Of a DNA stretch of 64,000 nt, positions 48,514-55,143 are shown in pieces. Source of the stretch: a virus; IMG/VR virus record IMGVR_UViG_3300020123_000219, positions 24,199 to 88,198 of that record; one strand, written 5' to 3'. Both the position numbers and the translations under genes were made by a program. Numbering within the stretch: the stretch's first letter is position 1; the number at the start of each line of letters is the position of its first letter. The notes beneath the pieces were generated by a model. It saw only the letters and a list, made by a program, of their open reading frames with translations, had not been told where the DNA came from and made no database searches.

Positions 48514-48680
48514 AGCCCGTACCTCGGGCATTCCAGGAAGTCAGCGACTGACACGTGGACCCAGCCGATCACTACCCCGTCGCGGCCTGGGTACGGGCGG
48601 AGCGGGAACCCGCACCCAGGGCACGGCTTCGTCTTCCGGGCAGGTTCGGCTGCCACGTCGTCCTGATACTTGATGGTCAA
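48510..48680 (-). CDS. 56-residue protein with CPGCGFPL motif
   Basis: TTG 48680 follows AGGAAAGGAAG, the recurrent start-associated motif. KTKPCPGCGFPLRPYPGRDG, then IGWVHVSVADFLECPRY. A single Cys pair plus a later Cys may bind zinc. Unassigned. Confidence 0.6.
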   Translation of the reverse strand: MTIKYQDDVAAEPARKTKPCPGCGFPLRPYPGRDGVVIGWVHVSVADFLECPRYGL

Positions 48681-48700
48681 TGGTTTCTTCCTTTCCTGAG

Positions 48701-48775
48701 CAGCGCAGACGGGACTTGAACCCGCAAGCTCCGGGGTGAAGGCCCGGCGGCTCTGACCGTTTCGCCTACTGCGCC
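48701..48775 (-). tRNA. tRNA-Glu(TTC) with C33
   Basis: Acceptor GGCGCAG/CTGCGCT, stem CCGGG/CCCGG, loop CCTTCAC with C at position 33, T-loop TTCAAGT, discriminator G. Confidence 0.88.
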
Positions 48776-48779
48776 CTGG

Positions 48780-48853
48780 CACCCCCAACCGGATTTGAAC
48801 CGGTGATCTCCTGACTGAGAATCAGGTGTCCTAGACCGCTAGACGATGGGGGC
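48780..48853 (-). tRNA. tRNA-Glu(CTC)
   Basis: Acceptor GCCCCCA/TGGGGGT, stem CCTGA/TCAGG, loop TTCTCAG with normal U33, T-loop TTCAAAT. Only four bases from tRNA-Glu(TTC). Confidence 0.94.
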
Positions 48854-48861
48854 GTGAACCT

Positions 48862-49329
48862 TTACTTCAGCTTGTCGAGGTAGTCGAACAGCGCCTTGTT
48901 CTCCTCGCCGGCGATGGTGCGCACATCGTCGCAGCCGCTGTCACACTCGTATCTGATGCCCACGGGCGGATACGCGTCCAGGTCGGCGTGCCTGACTATC
49001 CGGGCTGGTTTCCGGCAGTCACGGCAGAACGACCCCGGTTCGCGGTCCCGGACCTTGATCCGGTCGGGCAGCATGCCGAGGAATTCCAGGGCCTGCGCGG
49101 TGTGCCGGTCGTACTCGGTGTCCAGGAACCTCGTCCCGAACTTCTCGCGGATGCCGATGAACCCGCCGCCTGATGGCTGGTCACTGTCATACACCCCGAA
49201 CGGCAGGTTCCTGGACCGCAGCCGGTACACGCCGCCCCTGGCCAGGGGCACCAGGCTGTCCTGCGGCTCCCCGACCCACGGCGGCCTGCCCGGGTCAGTC
49301 ATGTACTTCCGTACCGCCTCGTCGCTCAC
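48862..49329 (-). CDS. unknown protein with zinc-binding Cys pairs
   Basis: The product is 155 residues. The N-terminal half (MTDPGRPPWVGEPQDSLVPL, then GFIGIREKFGTRFLDTEYDR) is followed by CRDCRKPARIVRH and CDSGCDDVRTIAGEE, which could bind one zinc. Clear coding character; no family recognised. Confidence 0.65.
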   Translation of the reverse strand: MSDEAVRKYMTDPGRPPWVGEPQDSLVPLARGGVYRLRSRNLPFGVYDSDQPSGGGFIGIREKFGTRFLDTEYDRHTAQALEFLGMLPDRIKVRDREPGSFCRDCRKPARIVRHADLDAYPPVGIRYECDSGCDDVRTIAGEENKALFDYLDKLK

Positions 49330-49401
49330 CGGGCAGTTCCCTTCCCTCTTGAAAGCTGAGGTGCCTTTTGTCGACCCGGGAAAGCACCGAACCCGGCTAA
49401 G

Positions 49402-49437
49402 GTACTGTCCCCGCTAAGGGACTTACTGCGCAGTACC
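49402..49437. repeat. nested inverted repeat upstream of tRNA-Arg(TCT)
   Basis: GGTACTG and CAGTACC enclose a second stem GTCCC/GGGAC. It lies next to the 3' end of the tRNA. Possible processed RNA spacer. Confidence 0.35.
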
Positions 49438-49440
49438 CCG

Positions 49441-49513
49441 CGCGCCAGGAGGGAATTGAACCCCCGTGAAGTCACTTAGAAGGCGACCGCGTCATCCGCT
49501 ACGCTACTGGCGC
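49441..49513 (-). tRNA. tRNA-Arg(TCT)
   Basis: Acceptor GCGCCAG/CTGGCGC, stem GTCGC/GTGAC, loop CTTCTAA, T-loop TTCAATT. Confidence 0.92.
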
Positions 49514-49596
49514 TAATGATGAAGAATAATGAGGATAACGAACCCGGCTATGATCATCAGCCCGAAAATCAGGCTCGCAGGATCATCACCGTCCAT
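49513..49596 (-). CDS. 27-residue single-pass membrane microprotein
   Basis: ATG 49596 follows GGAGGACAAGGG. MDGDDPASLIFGLMIIAGFV then ILIILHH is one membrane helix. Its TAG shares a base with the tRNA-Arg(TCT) 5' end. Confidence 0.6.
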   Translation of the reverse strand: MDGDDPASLIFGLMIIAGFVILIILHH

Positions 49597-49603
49597 CCCT
49601 TGT

Positions 49604-49673
49604 CCTCCGCCCGGGACTCGAACCCGGATCTCTGGAATTAAAAGTTCCGCACACGGCCTTTGTGCTAACGGAG
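49604..49673 (-). tRNA. tRNA-Lys(TTT)
   Basis: Acceptor CTCCGTT/GGCGGAG, four-pair anticodon stem GGAA/TTCC, loop CTTTTAA, T-loop TTCGAGT. Confidence 0.88.
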
Positions 49674-49727
49674 GGAGCTAAGGACACCCATCCGTTTAAA
49701 TCTCCGTTCCATTCTGCCTCCTGCTTG

Positions 49728-49801
49728 TAGCGGCGCCCGGTATCGAACCGGGGACCTTCCGGTTATGGGCCGGACGCTCTCGCCACCTGAGCTACGCCGC
49801 C
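49728..49801 (-). tRNA. tRNA with CAT anticodon and C33
   Basis: Acceptor GGCGGCG/CGCCGCT, D stem GCTC/GAGC, anticodon stem TCCGG/CCGGA, loop CCCATAA with C33, T-loop TTCGATA. Elongator Met or Ile2; cannot be decided by eye. Confidence 0.88.
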
Positions 49802-49903
49802 TCGCGCCTCAACCTGTCCCTGCAGTGCACCCGCAGCCCTGGCAGTCGCACTTGCATCCCGGCCTGCACTCACAGGTCCAGCCCGTGCTGACCGCACGAT
49901 ACG

Positions 49904-49977
49904 TGGGCGCGGATGGATTTGAACCATCGGCCTTCCGGTTATCAGCCGGATGCTCCACCAGACTGAGCTACGTGCCC
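49904..49977 (-). tRNA. tRNA-Ile(GAT)
   Basis: Stem TCCGG/CCGGA identical to the neighbouring CAT tRNA, loop CTGATAA, T-loop TTCAAAT, acceptor GGGCACG/CGCGCCC with one A-C mismatch. Confidence 0.92.
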
Positions 49978-49981
49978 GTGG

Positions 49982-50066
49982 CGGCGGGTGCGTGGTTCGA
50001 ACACGCGGGGCTGTCACACCCGGTTGCTTTCAAGGCAACTGCATTAGGCCGCTCTGCCAACCCGCC
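49982..50066 (-). tRNA. tRNA-Ser(TGA)
   Basis: Class II tRNA with long variable arm. Acceptor GGCGGGT/ACCCGCC, stem GTTGC/GCAAC, loop CTTGAAA, T-loop TTCGAAC. The stop codon of the upstream gene directly abuts its 5' base. Confidence 0.93.
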
Positions 50067-50264
50067 TCAGACCTTCACGTACCGCATCTCCCCGTCGGTG
50101 AAGCGGCGCGACACCAGGCCCCGGGCCTTCAGAGCCGCCAGCGACGCCGCCACCCGCTCCGGGTCCAGCCTCACCGCCGACGCTAGCTCATCCTCGGTCA
50201 TCGGCTTCACCGCCAGCGCCGTCAGGATCAGCTGCCCGTTCCCCGACACCTTCGCCGTCATCAT
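50067..50264 (-). CDS. small winged helix-turn-helix protein
   Basis: The product is 65 residues. KVSGNGQLILTALAVKPMTE, then DELASAVRLDPERVAASLAA and LKARGLVSRRFTDGEMRYVK form three helices and a wing, as in MarR/TrmB-type domains. Probably a DNA-binding regulator. It ends exactly at the tRNA-Ser(TGA) 5' end. Confidence 0.75.
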   Translation of the reverse strand: MMTAKVSGNGQLILTALAVKPMTEDELASAVRLDPERVAASLAALKARGLVSRRFTDGEMRYVKV

Positions 50265-50613
50265 CGGCCGCCTTCCCGTTCTCGCTGAACCAGACCACCG
50301 CCGCAGCAAGACCATCCTCGACCAGGTCACACTCGACGTAGCAGCCCCGGCCCTTCAGGTCACCGCACGTGACCTCGGCCTTCACCGCCGACCACTGGTC
50401 GGTATACAAGCCGGTGATCTCCGCTGAATGCTCCCACCACAGCCACTGCACCACGCACGTCAGGAAAGTCGCGTCCGTGGCCGTCAGCGCGATCTCCCCG
50501 GGGTTAGCCATGATCTCCCGCGCCCGCGCCATCAACGCATCAGCAGCCGCACCGCCCTCCTCATCATGACGGCACTCCATCGGCAGGCGGAGAATCCCCT
50601 GCTGCTCAGCCAT
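50188..50613 (-). CDS. unknown acidic protein
   Basis: The product is 141 residues from ATG 50613. MAEQQGILRLPMECRHDEEG, then DALMARAREIMANPGEIALT and CVVQWLWWEHSAEITGLYT. The last ~25 residues overlap the winged-helix gene in another frame. The three genes 50188-51125 have near-identical junctions (GGGAACGGGAATGGCTGA). Unassigned. Confidence 0.6.
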   Translation of the reverse strand: MAEQQGILRLPMECRHDEEGGAAADALMARAREIMANPGEIALTATDATFLTCVVQWLWWEHSAEITGLYTDQWSAVKAEVTCGDLKGRGCYVECDLVEDGLAAAVVWFSENGKAADDDGEGVGERAADPDGAGGEADDRG

Positions 50614-50887
50614 TCCCGTTCCCTTCACAACGCCCGAAATCCGGCAACACGCCCGCCGACGGCGGCCACCACCACTCCGGAAAAGGCAGCCCGCGCCACG
50701 ACGTAGCGGAAGCCACCTCACCCACAAGCTCACGAACACCCGCGTCCACGCGGCCCTCCGCACTGAACGCCCTGATCAGCATCCACTGCGTCAGGTAATC
50801 GCAGACACGGTCACCGAACTCGATCTCCTCAAGCTCCGTCTCCGCGCTCAGCCACCCCACCCAGACACCAGCAAGATGCTCAGCCAT
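50606..50887 (-). CDS. unknown Trp-rich protein
   Basis: The product is 93 residues from ATG 50887. MAEHLAGVWVGWLSAETELE, then CDYLTQWMLIRAFSAEGRVD and FPEWWWPPSAGVLPDF. Ends GNGNG across the shared junction sequence. Unassigned. Confidence 0.6.
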   Translation of the reverse strand: MAEHLAGVWVGWLSAETELEEIEFGDRVCDYLTQWMLIRAFSAEGRVDAGVRELVGEVASATSWRGLPFPEWWWPPSAGVLPDFGRCEGNGNG

Positions 50888-51125
50888 TCCCGTTTCCTTT
50901 CCACCGTTCCCGCACCAGCTCGCACCCCGAACAGCCACACGGCTCGCCCTCGCGCTCCACATGATTGAAGAACACCGGCAGCAGGTAACACGCGCACACA
51001 TCAGGGTCATGCCGGGCAACATCAACCCACACGCCACTCACCCACGAGAACCGCATCGCCAGCTCAGCCCGGTAACCCAGCTCAGTCAGCTCCGGCTCAT
51101 GCGCCTGCCACAACCCGGCCATCAA
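50880..51125 (-). CDS. unknown protein with C-terminal Cys cluster
   Basis: The product is 81 residues. LWQAHEPELTELGYRAELAM, then HDPDVCACYLLPVFFNHVER and GEPCGCSGCELVRERW. First of three small genes with repeated junctions; the Cys cluster may bind metal. Confidence 0.6.
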   Translation of the reverse strand: MMAGLWQAHEPELTELGYRAELAMRFSWVSGVWVDVARHDPDVCACYLLPVFFNHVEREGEPCGCSGCELVRERWKGNGNG

Positions 51126-51141
51126 TTCCCTTTCCCGCTGG

Positions 51142-51226
51142 CGGAAGCCGGAGTACTCGAAACCCAGCCCTTTCGGACCCTGCCGCTTTCGAGGCGGAGC
51201 CGGTGCGCCTGCCCGGTTCAGCTTCC
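51142..51226 (-). tRNA. tRNA-Ser(CGA)
   Basis: Class II tRNA with a long variable arm (stem near GTCC/GGGC). Acceptor GGAAGCT/GGCTTCC, stem CCGC/GCGG, loop CTCGAAA. Confidence 0.9.
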
Positions 51227-51236
51227 ATGCGTTGGT

Positions 51237-51315
51237 GATATGACGCAGTCAGCGGCTTCACTTCCGCCGGGTCGCTGCTGAGTAGCTGACACGTTGCCCA
51301 GGGCTGCGTCATATC
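51237..51315. ncRNA. structured 79-nt spacer between two tRNA-Ser genes
   Basis: GATATGACGCAG (51237-51248) pairs with CTGCGTCATATC (51304-51315). Inside, TCAGC/GCTGA and GCGG/CCGC can form further stems. The element starts 11 bp from one tRNA and ends 2 bp from the next, so tRNA processing would release it. Confidence 0.5.
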
Positions 51316-51316
51316 G

Positions 51317-51400
51317 CGGATGACGGAGTATTCGAAACTCACCCCTTGCGGAGCCATCTCGCTTCCAACGAGAGCCGAGCGCCTGCCCGGTTCATCATCC
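51317..51400 (-). tRNA. tRNA-Ser(GGA)
   Basis: Class II tRNA. Acceptor GGATGAT/GTCATCC, stem TCTCG/CGAGA, loop TTGGAAG, long variable arm, T-loop TTCGAAT. Confidence 0.93.
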
Positions 51401-51403
51401 AGA

Positions 51404-51820
51404 TTATTCCACGTGCGCCCAGATCTTACGCTGGCGTATCAGGCGTATGTTCTTTTCGTCAACGCCGACCATTCTGGCGATTTGCCGGTGCGGCAAATCT
51501 GAGACGCGGATCTCCCTGACCAGTTGCGCTGTGAGCTTCGCCGCCCCGTTCTGCTCTCCCCTGACTACCTCGGTCTTCGATTTAGCCTTGTGGCAGGTCT
51601 CGCACAGGGCGCGGCATTTAGCCAGCTCGGCCTCGCGGCGGGCTTTCGACCATGACCAGACCACGTGGTGGACCTTGGTGGCCGGGTCGACGTGATCTAG
51701 TTCCAGGTCGTCCCATGAGCCGCAGAGCGCGCAAGGGCCGTTCTCGGCGAACCACTCGGCACGGCGAGCGGCCATCCACTGCCGCTGGTACTCGCGTTTC
51801 TTCTCTCCCGTGTAGCCCAT
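51404..51820 (-). CDS. HNH homing endonuclease with C-terminal helix-turn-helix
   Basis: The product is 138 residues. HNH core: CALCGSWDDLELDHVDPATK, then CRALCETCHKAKSKTEVV, a zinc-supported fold. The C-terminus ISVSDLPHRQIARMVGVDEK-like stretch (DLPHRQIARMVGVDEKNIRL) is a DNA-binding helix-turn-helix. It ends 4 bp from tRNA-Ser(GGA) and starts 28 bp from tRNA-Ser(GCT), so it has invaded a tRNA cluster. Confidence 0.87.
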   Translation of the reverse strand: MGYTGEKKREYQRQWMAARRAEWFAENGPCALCGSWDDLELDHVDPATKVHHVVWSWSKARREAELAKCRALCETCHKAKSKTEVVRGEQNGAAKLTAQLVREIRVSDLPHRQIARMVGVDEKNIRLIRQRKIWAHVE

Positions 51821-51847
51821 GCGGAGACGTTACCACTGAACTAGCGG

Positions 51848-51931
51848 CGGAGAGCGGGTTACTCGAAAACCACACCCGGAAGTGCGCACTCGTTAGCAGC
51901 GAGGCCCGGTACCCTGACCGGTTCACTCTCC
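51848..51931 (-). tRNA. tRNA-Ser(GCT)
   Basis: Class II tRNA. Acceptor GGAGAGT/GCTCTCC, stem CTCG/CGAG, loop CTGCTAA, long variable arm. Confidence 0.92.
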
Positions 51932-51932
51932 A

Positions 51933-52229
51933 TTACCGTGACCCGGGCCACGGGCATTCTTCCTGTGAGTGCCAGCCGGGCATCCGGTCGGCGACGTGCC
52001 GGTACCGGCAGTGCGCGGGTCCGGACCTGCAGATGAACCTGCAGGGCTGGACGCAGTCGGGGAGGGCGTTGACGGCGGCGACGATCAGGGCCGCGTACTC
52101 GGGTTTGTCGACGAGCCCTATGAGGGGGTCGCCGTCGTCAGGTTCGGGGCCGAGCTGCCGGTACAGCGTCCTCGGTATCTTCCGGCCCTGCCGCAGGCTC
52201 ATCGTGAGCCTCAGTTTCAGTGTCATCAC
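51933..52229 (-). CDS. unknown protein with small Cys-rich tail
   Basis: The product is 98 residues. TLYRQLGPEPDDGDPLIGLV, then DKPEYAALIVAAVNALPDCV is a recurrent actinophage pattern. The tail has Cys and His. The ending abuts tRNA-Ser(GCT). Unassigned. Confidence 0.6.
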   Translation of the reverse strand: MMTLKLRLTMSLRQGRKIPRTLYRQLGPEPDDGDPLIGLVDKPEYAALIVAAVNALPDCVQPCRFICRSGPAHCRYRHVADRMPGWHSQEECPWPGSR

Positions 52230-52437
52230 GGTGCCCGTCGCACGCCCACAGGTGGGTAAATATATTGTATTTCAGCCAGCCTGAGTGCTGGCCGCCGAGC
52301 GGGCAGGCCGGGTCGTCGTCGCGGTCGTGGGAGCACAGGCGCGGTGCCCCGCTTTCGGTGGACCAGAACCGGTGCCGGGCGTCGGGGTAGGTGTAGCGGG
52401 CGCAGTTCCGGTTGCCGTCCGTCATCCACCTGACCAT
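52138..52437 (-). CDS. unknown His/Cys-containing protein
   Basis: The product is 99 residues from ATG 52437 behind GGGAAAGGAAC. WMTDGNRNCARYTYPDARHR, then CSHDRDDDPACPLGGQHSGW. Charged tail overlaps the next gene's start. Possibly zinc-binding; unassigned. Confidence 0.6.
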   Translation of the reverse strand: MVRWMTDGNRNCARYTYPDARHRFWSTESGAPRLCSHDRDDDPACPLGGQHSGWLKYNIFTHLWACDGHRDDTETEAHDEPAAGPEDTEDAVPAARPRT

Positions 52438-52466
52438 AACCTGTTCCTTTCCCTGTGCCATTACCG

Positions 52467-52539
52467 AAGCCCCTGCGGGAGTCGAACCCGCGTAAAACGG
52501 CTTTGCAGGCCGTTACCTCAGCCGCTCGGTCAAGGGGCC
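52467..52539 (-). tRNA. tRNA-Cys(GCA)
   Basis: Acceptor GGCCCCT/AGGGGCT, stem ACGGC/GCCGT, loop CTGCAAA, T-loop TTCGACT. Discriminator U73, as in bacterial tRNA-Cys. Confidence 0.94.
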
Positions 52540-52636
52540 GAGCGCCCTGTTCGCCCCGCCATCACGCGGGTACTGGGGGGCTTTGGTCGCGACACCGTCT
52601 AGCCCCCGCCAGCCACAGGACATCAGCTGGCGTTCG

Positions 52637-52721
52637 TACGCGCGGAGAGAGTTGAACTCTCACGACCCTCCCAGGTCACCGGCACCTGAAGCCGGCGCGT
52701 CTGCCATTCCGCCACGCGCGC
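52637..52721 (-). tRNA. tRNA-Leu(CAG)
   Basis: Class II tRNA. Acceptor GCGCGCG/CGCGCGT, stem CCGGC/GCCGG, loop TTCAGGT, long variable arm, A73. Confidence 0.94.
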
Positions 52722-52730
52722 ATGTTCGAG

Positions 52731-52802
52731 AGGGGCTGACGGATTTCGAGACCGCGACCTCGGCGTTGGCAACGCCGCGCTCTGCCGCTGAGCTACAACC
52801 CC
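52731..52802 (-). tRNA. tRNA-Gly(GCC)
   Basis: Acceptor GGGGTTG/CAGCCCC, D stem GCTC/GAGC, loop TTGCCAA, T region TCTCGAA (slightly unusual). Confidence 0.9.
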
Positions 52803-52808
52803 GAGGGG

Positions 52809-52868
52809 AGGACACGCGGCCCCGGCGGGAACTCCCCGCACTGCGCAGCCAGCGTAGCCGCGTGTCCT
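52809..52868. ncRNA. structured 60-nt spacer between two tRNA-Gly genes
   Basis: AGGACACGCGGC (52809-52820) pairs with GCCGCGTGTCCT (52857-52868); inside, GCGGG/CCCGC forms a second stem. It almost fills the spacer (6 and 3 bp left over). Confidence 0.5.
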
Positions 52869-52871
52869 TCG

Positions 52872-52942
52872 AGCAGGCGGCGAGGATCGAACTCGCGCGG
52901 CCACCTTGGGAAGGTGGCATGCTACCGCTACATCACGCCCGC
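52872..52942 (-). tRNA. tRNA-Gly(CCC)
   Basis: Acceptor GCGGGCG/CGCCTGC, stem CCACC/GGTGG, loop TTCCCAA, T-loop TTCGATC. Confidence 0.94.
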
Positions 52943-53098
52943 ATGATCCGGTTTTAGACGCCGGGACCGGTAACCCAGGCACTGCGCCGCGTTTTCTGGT
53001 AAGCGGGAACGCCTCTGTGCGCGGAACGCGAACCGCTGCGTGCAATGCCATGTTTAATAAGGGAGAACCATCTCGGCACGCAGAACCCTATCTCCCTG

Positions 53099-53171
53099 AG
53101 CCCCTACCCCGAATTGAACGGGGGACCTTTTCATTACCATTGAAATGTTCTGCCGACTGAACTATAGGGGC
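53099..53171 (-). tRNA. tRNA-Thr(GGT)
   Basis: Acceptor GCCCCTA/TAGGGGC, stem TTTCA/TGAAA, loop ATGGTAA, T-loop TTCAATT. Confidence 0.92.
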
Positions 53172-53224
53172 GTGCTGGCCGGGCGGGCAAGCCCCCTAAC
53201 GGAATCCCGCCCGGCCGCGTTCTG

Positions 53225-53638
53225 CTACTCGTTGTCCTCGCTGTACTCGCCGTACTTCTTCGTGTACGACGCGGAGGCGTAGCTGTTGGACAGCTTGGCC
53301 CACTGCCGCTTCCACTCCCAGTCGTCATTGACGTACCGGGCAGCGTCAGCCTCGGCGAGTTCGATGATGTTGTTGCCCGCTTCCTTGTGCATCTTCAGCA
53401 TGCCGATGACACGGTCATAGTCGCGGGTGTGGTCGGTCGGCTCGGTCAGCGACACGTAAAGGCTCACGCCCCGCTTCCCGGCCCTGATCTTCTCGATCCG
53501 GTCGGCGAGCGCCTTCTCTGCGGCCTTCTTGTATCCGTCGAGCGCGTCCTCGAACACGGCCCGGTGCTTGTCACGGTTCTCGGTGACCTTAGCCATCAGG
53601 TCATCAACCTTCGCGTCAATGCTGAACGCCAATGCCAT
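53225..53638 (-). CDS. conserved helical phage protein
   Basis: The product is 137 residues from ATG 53638. VSLYVSLTEPTDHTRDYDRV, then IGMLKMHKEAGNNIIELAEA and YVNDDWEWKRQWAKLSNSYA is a pattern seen often in phages of Gram-positive hosts, function unknown. Mostly helical, charged. Confidence 0.75.
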   Translation of the reverse strand: MALAFSIDAKVDDLMAKVTENRDKHRAVFEDALDGYKKAAEKALADRIEKIRAGKRGVSLYVSLTEPTDHTRDYDRVIGMLKMHKEAGNNIIELAEADAARYVNDDWEWKRQWAKLSNSYASASYTKKYGEYSEDNE

Positions 53639-53885
53639 TCCTTTCCTGTTCCAGTGCCGCTTCGAGCTGGTCATGGCGCACGAACGTGCGCTTCCGGCCC
53701 TTCCTCAGCCACAGCACCACCTGATTCGCCGCCGTCGCGGCCTGAGCAGCCTCCCGCACGCCCTTCAAAGGCGCGGGCTGCACCTGCTTCTTCTTCGTCC
53801 CGTTCCCCGCATGCCGCCGGGTATGGGACTTACCCGAGTGCACGTTGTGCTTGTCCCGCACCGGGATCTGCACCGGCCCGTCCAT
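53616..53885 (-). CDS. small basic protein with helix-turn-helix-like tail
   Basis: The product is 89 residues. A His/Lys-rich start (KHNVHSGKSHTRRHAGNG) is followed by ALKGVREAAQAATAANQVVL-type helices and RKGRKRTFVRHDQLEAALEQ. Likely nucleic-acid-binding. ATG 53885 has GGAAAGGAT upstream. Confidence 0.6.
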   Translation of the reverse strand: MDGPVQIPVRDKHNVHSGKSHTRRHAGNGTKKKQVQPAPLKGVREAAQAATAANQVVLWLRKGRKRTFVRHDQLEAALEQERNGIGVQH

Positions 53886-53901
53886 TACCTTATCCTTTCC
53901 G

Positions 53902-53973
53902 CTCGCGGAGGTGGATTCGAACCACCACAGCCGGCACCAAAGACCGGCGTCCTCGCCGTTAGACCATCCGCGA
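53902..53973 (-). tRNA. tRNA-Gln(TTG)
   Basis: Acceptor TCGCGGA/TCCGCGA, stem CCGGT/GCCGG, loop CTTTGGT, T-loop TTCGAAT, G73. Confidence 0.93.
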
Positions 53974-53977
53974 CCAG

Positions 53978-54049
53978 CGCCCCATGCCGGTGCCGACCCG
54001 GCTCCCTTCCGCTTACAGGGCGGTTGCGCTGCCGTTGCGCCAATGGGGC
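53978..54049 (-). tRNA. tRNA-Thr(TGT) with C33 and atypical T-loop
   Basis: Acceptor GCCCCAT/ATGGGGC, stem CCGC/GCGG, loop CCTGTAA (C33). The T stem GCCGG/CCGGC closes a GTCGGCA loop lacking T54 and A58. Confidence 0.82.
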
Positions 54050-54055
54050 CTTAGG

Positions 54056-54139
54056 TGTGCGAGGAGGGACTCGAACCCTCATGACCTTGCGGTCACATGG
54101 ACCTCAACCATGCGCGTCTGCCAGTTCCGCCACAAGCAC
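54056..54139 (-). tRNA. tRNA-Leu(GAG)
   Basis: Class II tRNA. Stem CATGG/CCATG, loop TTGAGGT, long variable arm, T-loop TTCGAGT. Acceptor GTGCTTG/CTCGCAC contains two mismatches. Confidence 0.88.
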
Positions 54140-54144
54140 ATGAG

Positions 54145-54217
54145 AGCCCCTGGTCCGACTCGAACGGACTACCTGCGCTTTACGAGAGCGCCGCTCTGCC
54201 CGATGAGCTACAGAGGC
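54145..54217 (-). tRNA. tRNA-Thr(CGT)
   Basis: Acceptor GCCTCTG/CAGGGGC, stem GCGCT/AGCGC, loop CTCGTAA, T-loop TTCGAGT. Confidence 0.93.
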
Positions 54218-54222
54218 ATGGG

Positions 54223-54295
54223 CTGCCGGGGCAAGATTCGAACTTACATTTACATGAACCAGAATCATGCGTCTTGCCAATTAGACGACCCGGCA
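54223..54295 (-). tRNA. tRNA-Gln(CTG)
   Basis: Acceptor TGCCGGG/CCCGGCA, stem CATGA/TCATG, loop TTCTGGT, T-loop TTCGAAT, G73. Confidence 0.94.
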
Positions 54296-54300
54296 TTGCG

Positions 54301-54384
54301 TGCGCGAGGCGAGAATCGAACTCGCAAGCCCGTCAGGGCACCCGTACTTGAGGCGGGCGCGTCTGCCTGTTCCGCCACTCGCGC
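54301..54384 (-). tRNA. tRNA-Leu(CAA)
   Basis: Class II tRNA. Acceptor GCGCGAG/CTCGCGC, stem CCCGC/ACGGG (one mismatch), loop CTCAAGT, long variable arm, T-loop TTCGATT, A73. Confidence 0.92.
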
Positions 54385-54523
54385 TGGAGCACCAACATCC
54401 CGTGCCGGATTACGGCGGAAGGGCCTTTCCGCTTTCATCCCGGGAAGGCGGGGGAAGGTAACCAACCATGAATCCCGCTTTGACCCTTCCCTCCCGAGGC
54501 CGCCGGGAAAGAACCGGGTATGG

Positions 54524-54597
54524 TGCGCCGTGAGAGACTTGAACTCCCAACTCTTCCCTTAAGAGGGGAAAACTCTAGCCAATTGAGTTAACGGCGC
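54524..54597 (-). tRNA. tRNA-Lys(CTT)
   Basis: Acceptor GCGCCGT/ACGGCGC, stem TTCCC/GGGAA, loop CTCTTAA, T-loop TTCAAGT. The upstream HNH frame runs into its 5' half. Confidence 0.94.
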
Positions 54598-55038
54598 TAG
54601 CACAAACTCGTCAATCTTGATCAGCTTGCTTTTATACTGCTTTCCCGCGAGCCTGCAACCCGGGCACTTGCATTTTTTGTACAGATACATTCGCGGTGTG
54701 CCGTGGGCGTATGAGTCATCAGGGATCTTATTGCTCCCGCCGCCGAATTCGCGGTTCTCGCTTGTTTTCTCAACGTGATGCCCGTGGCAGAGGAGCTGGC
54801 ATTTCCTTATCTCTGCCCAGAACCGTTCCTCCGAGGAGGTCCACATGCCTCCCTTGCCGCCTCGCATGCGACGGTCTGCCGTGGACGCATAGATATGATC
54901 GATTTCCAGGTTCTCGGCGGTTCCGCACCGCACGCACTTCCCGCCCAGGAAGGCGATTGCTTCTGCTCGGCGTTTCGCGTATTTCTGCCGCATGTACGCG
55001 GCCATGTACTCGTTGTACGAGGCGCGATCCCGGACCAC
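54559..55038 (-). CDS. HNH homing endonuclease overlapping tRNA-Lys(CTT)
   Basis: The product is 159 residues. HNH core CVRCGTAENLEIDHIYASTA, then RFWAEIRKCQLLCHGHHVEK, with a second Cys pair (CKCPGC) near the end. An N-terminal helical segment (NEYMAAYMRQKYAKRRAEAI) may contact DNA. The last ~13 residues (APLTQLARVFPS) are encoded by the tRNA-Lys sequence itself, suggesting insertion beside the tRNA with loss of its own stop. Confidence 0.85.
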   Translation of the reverse strand: MVRDRASYNEYMAAYMRQKYAKRRAEAIAFLGGKCVRCGTAENLEIDHIYASTADRRMRGGKGGMWTSSEERFWAEIRKCQLLCHGHHVEKTSENREFGGGSNKIPDDSYAHGTPRMYLYKKCKCPGCRLAGKQYKSKLIKIDEFVLAPLTQLARVFPS

Positions 55039-55063
55039 GAGTCTAAGATAGCACGCTCTTACG

Positions 55064-55135
55064 AGTCCCGTACCGGAATCGAACCGGTCTCCCGTGGGTG
55101 GAAGCCACGTGCACTAGCCGATGTGCTAACAGGAC
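55064..55135 (-). tRNA. tRNA-Gly(TCC)
   Basis: Acceptor GTCCTGT/ACGGGAC, stem CGTGG/CCACG, loop CTTCCAC, T-loop TTCGATT. Confidence 0.92.
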
Positions 55136-55143
55136 GTGAAAGT

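Noticed and set aside
49805-49900. Cys-rich frame between two tRNAs (CECRPGCKCDCQGCGC)
   Set aside because: Very similar in style to the microproteins but without any ATG, GTG or TTG in frame after the tRNA; kept out of the gene list as a possible decayed copy.
52623-53051. Long minus-strand frame through three tRNA genes
   Set aside because: It translates tRNA-Leu and two tRNA-Gly sequences and has no ribosome site.
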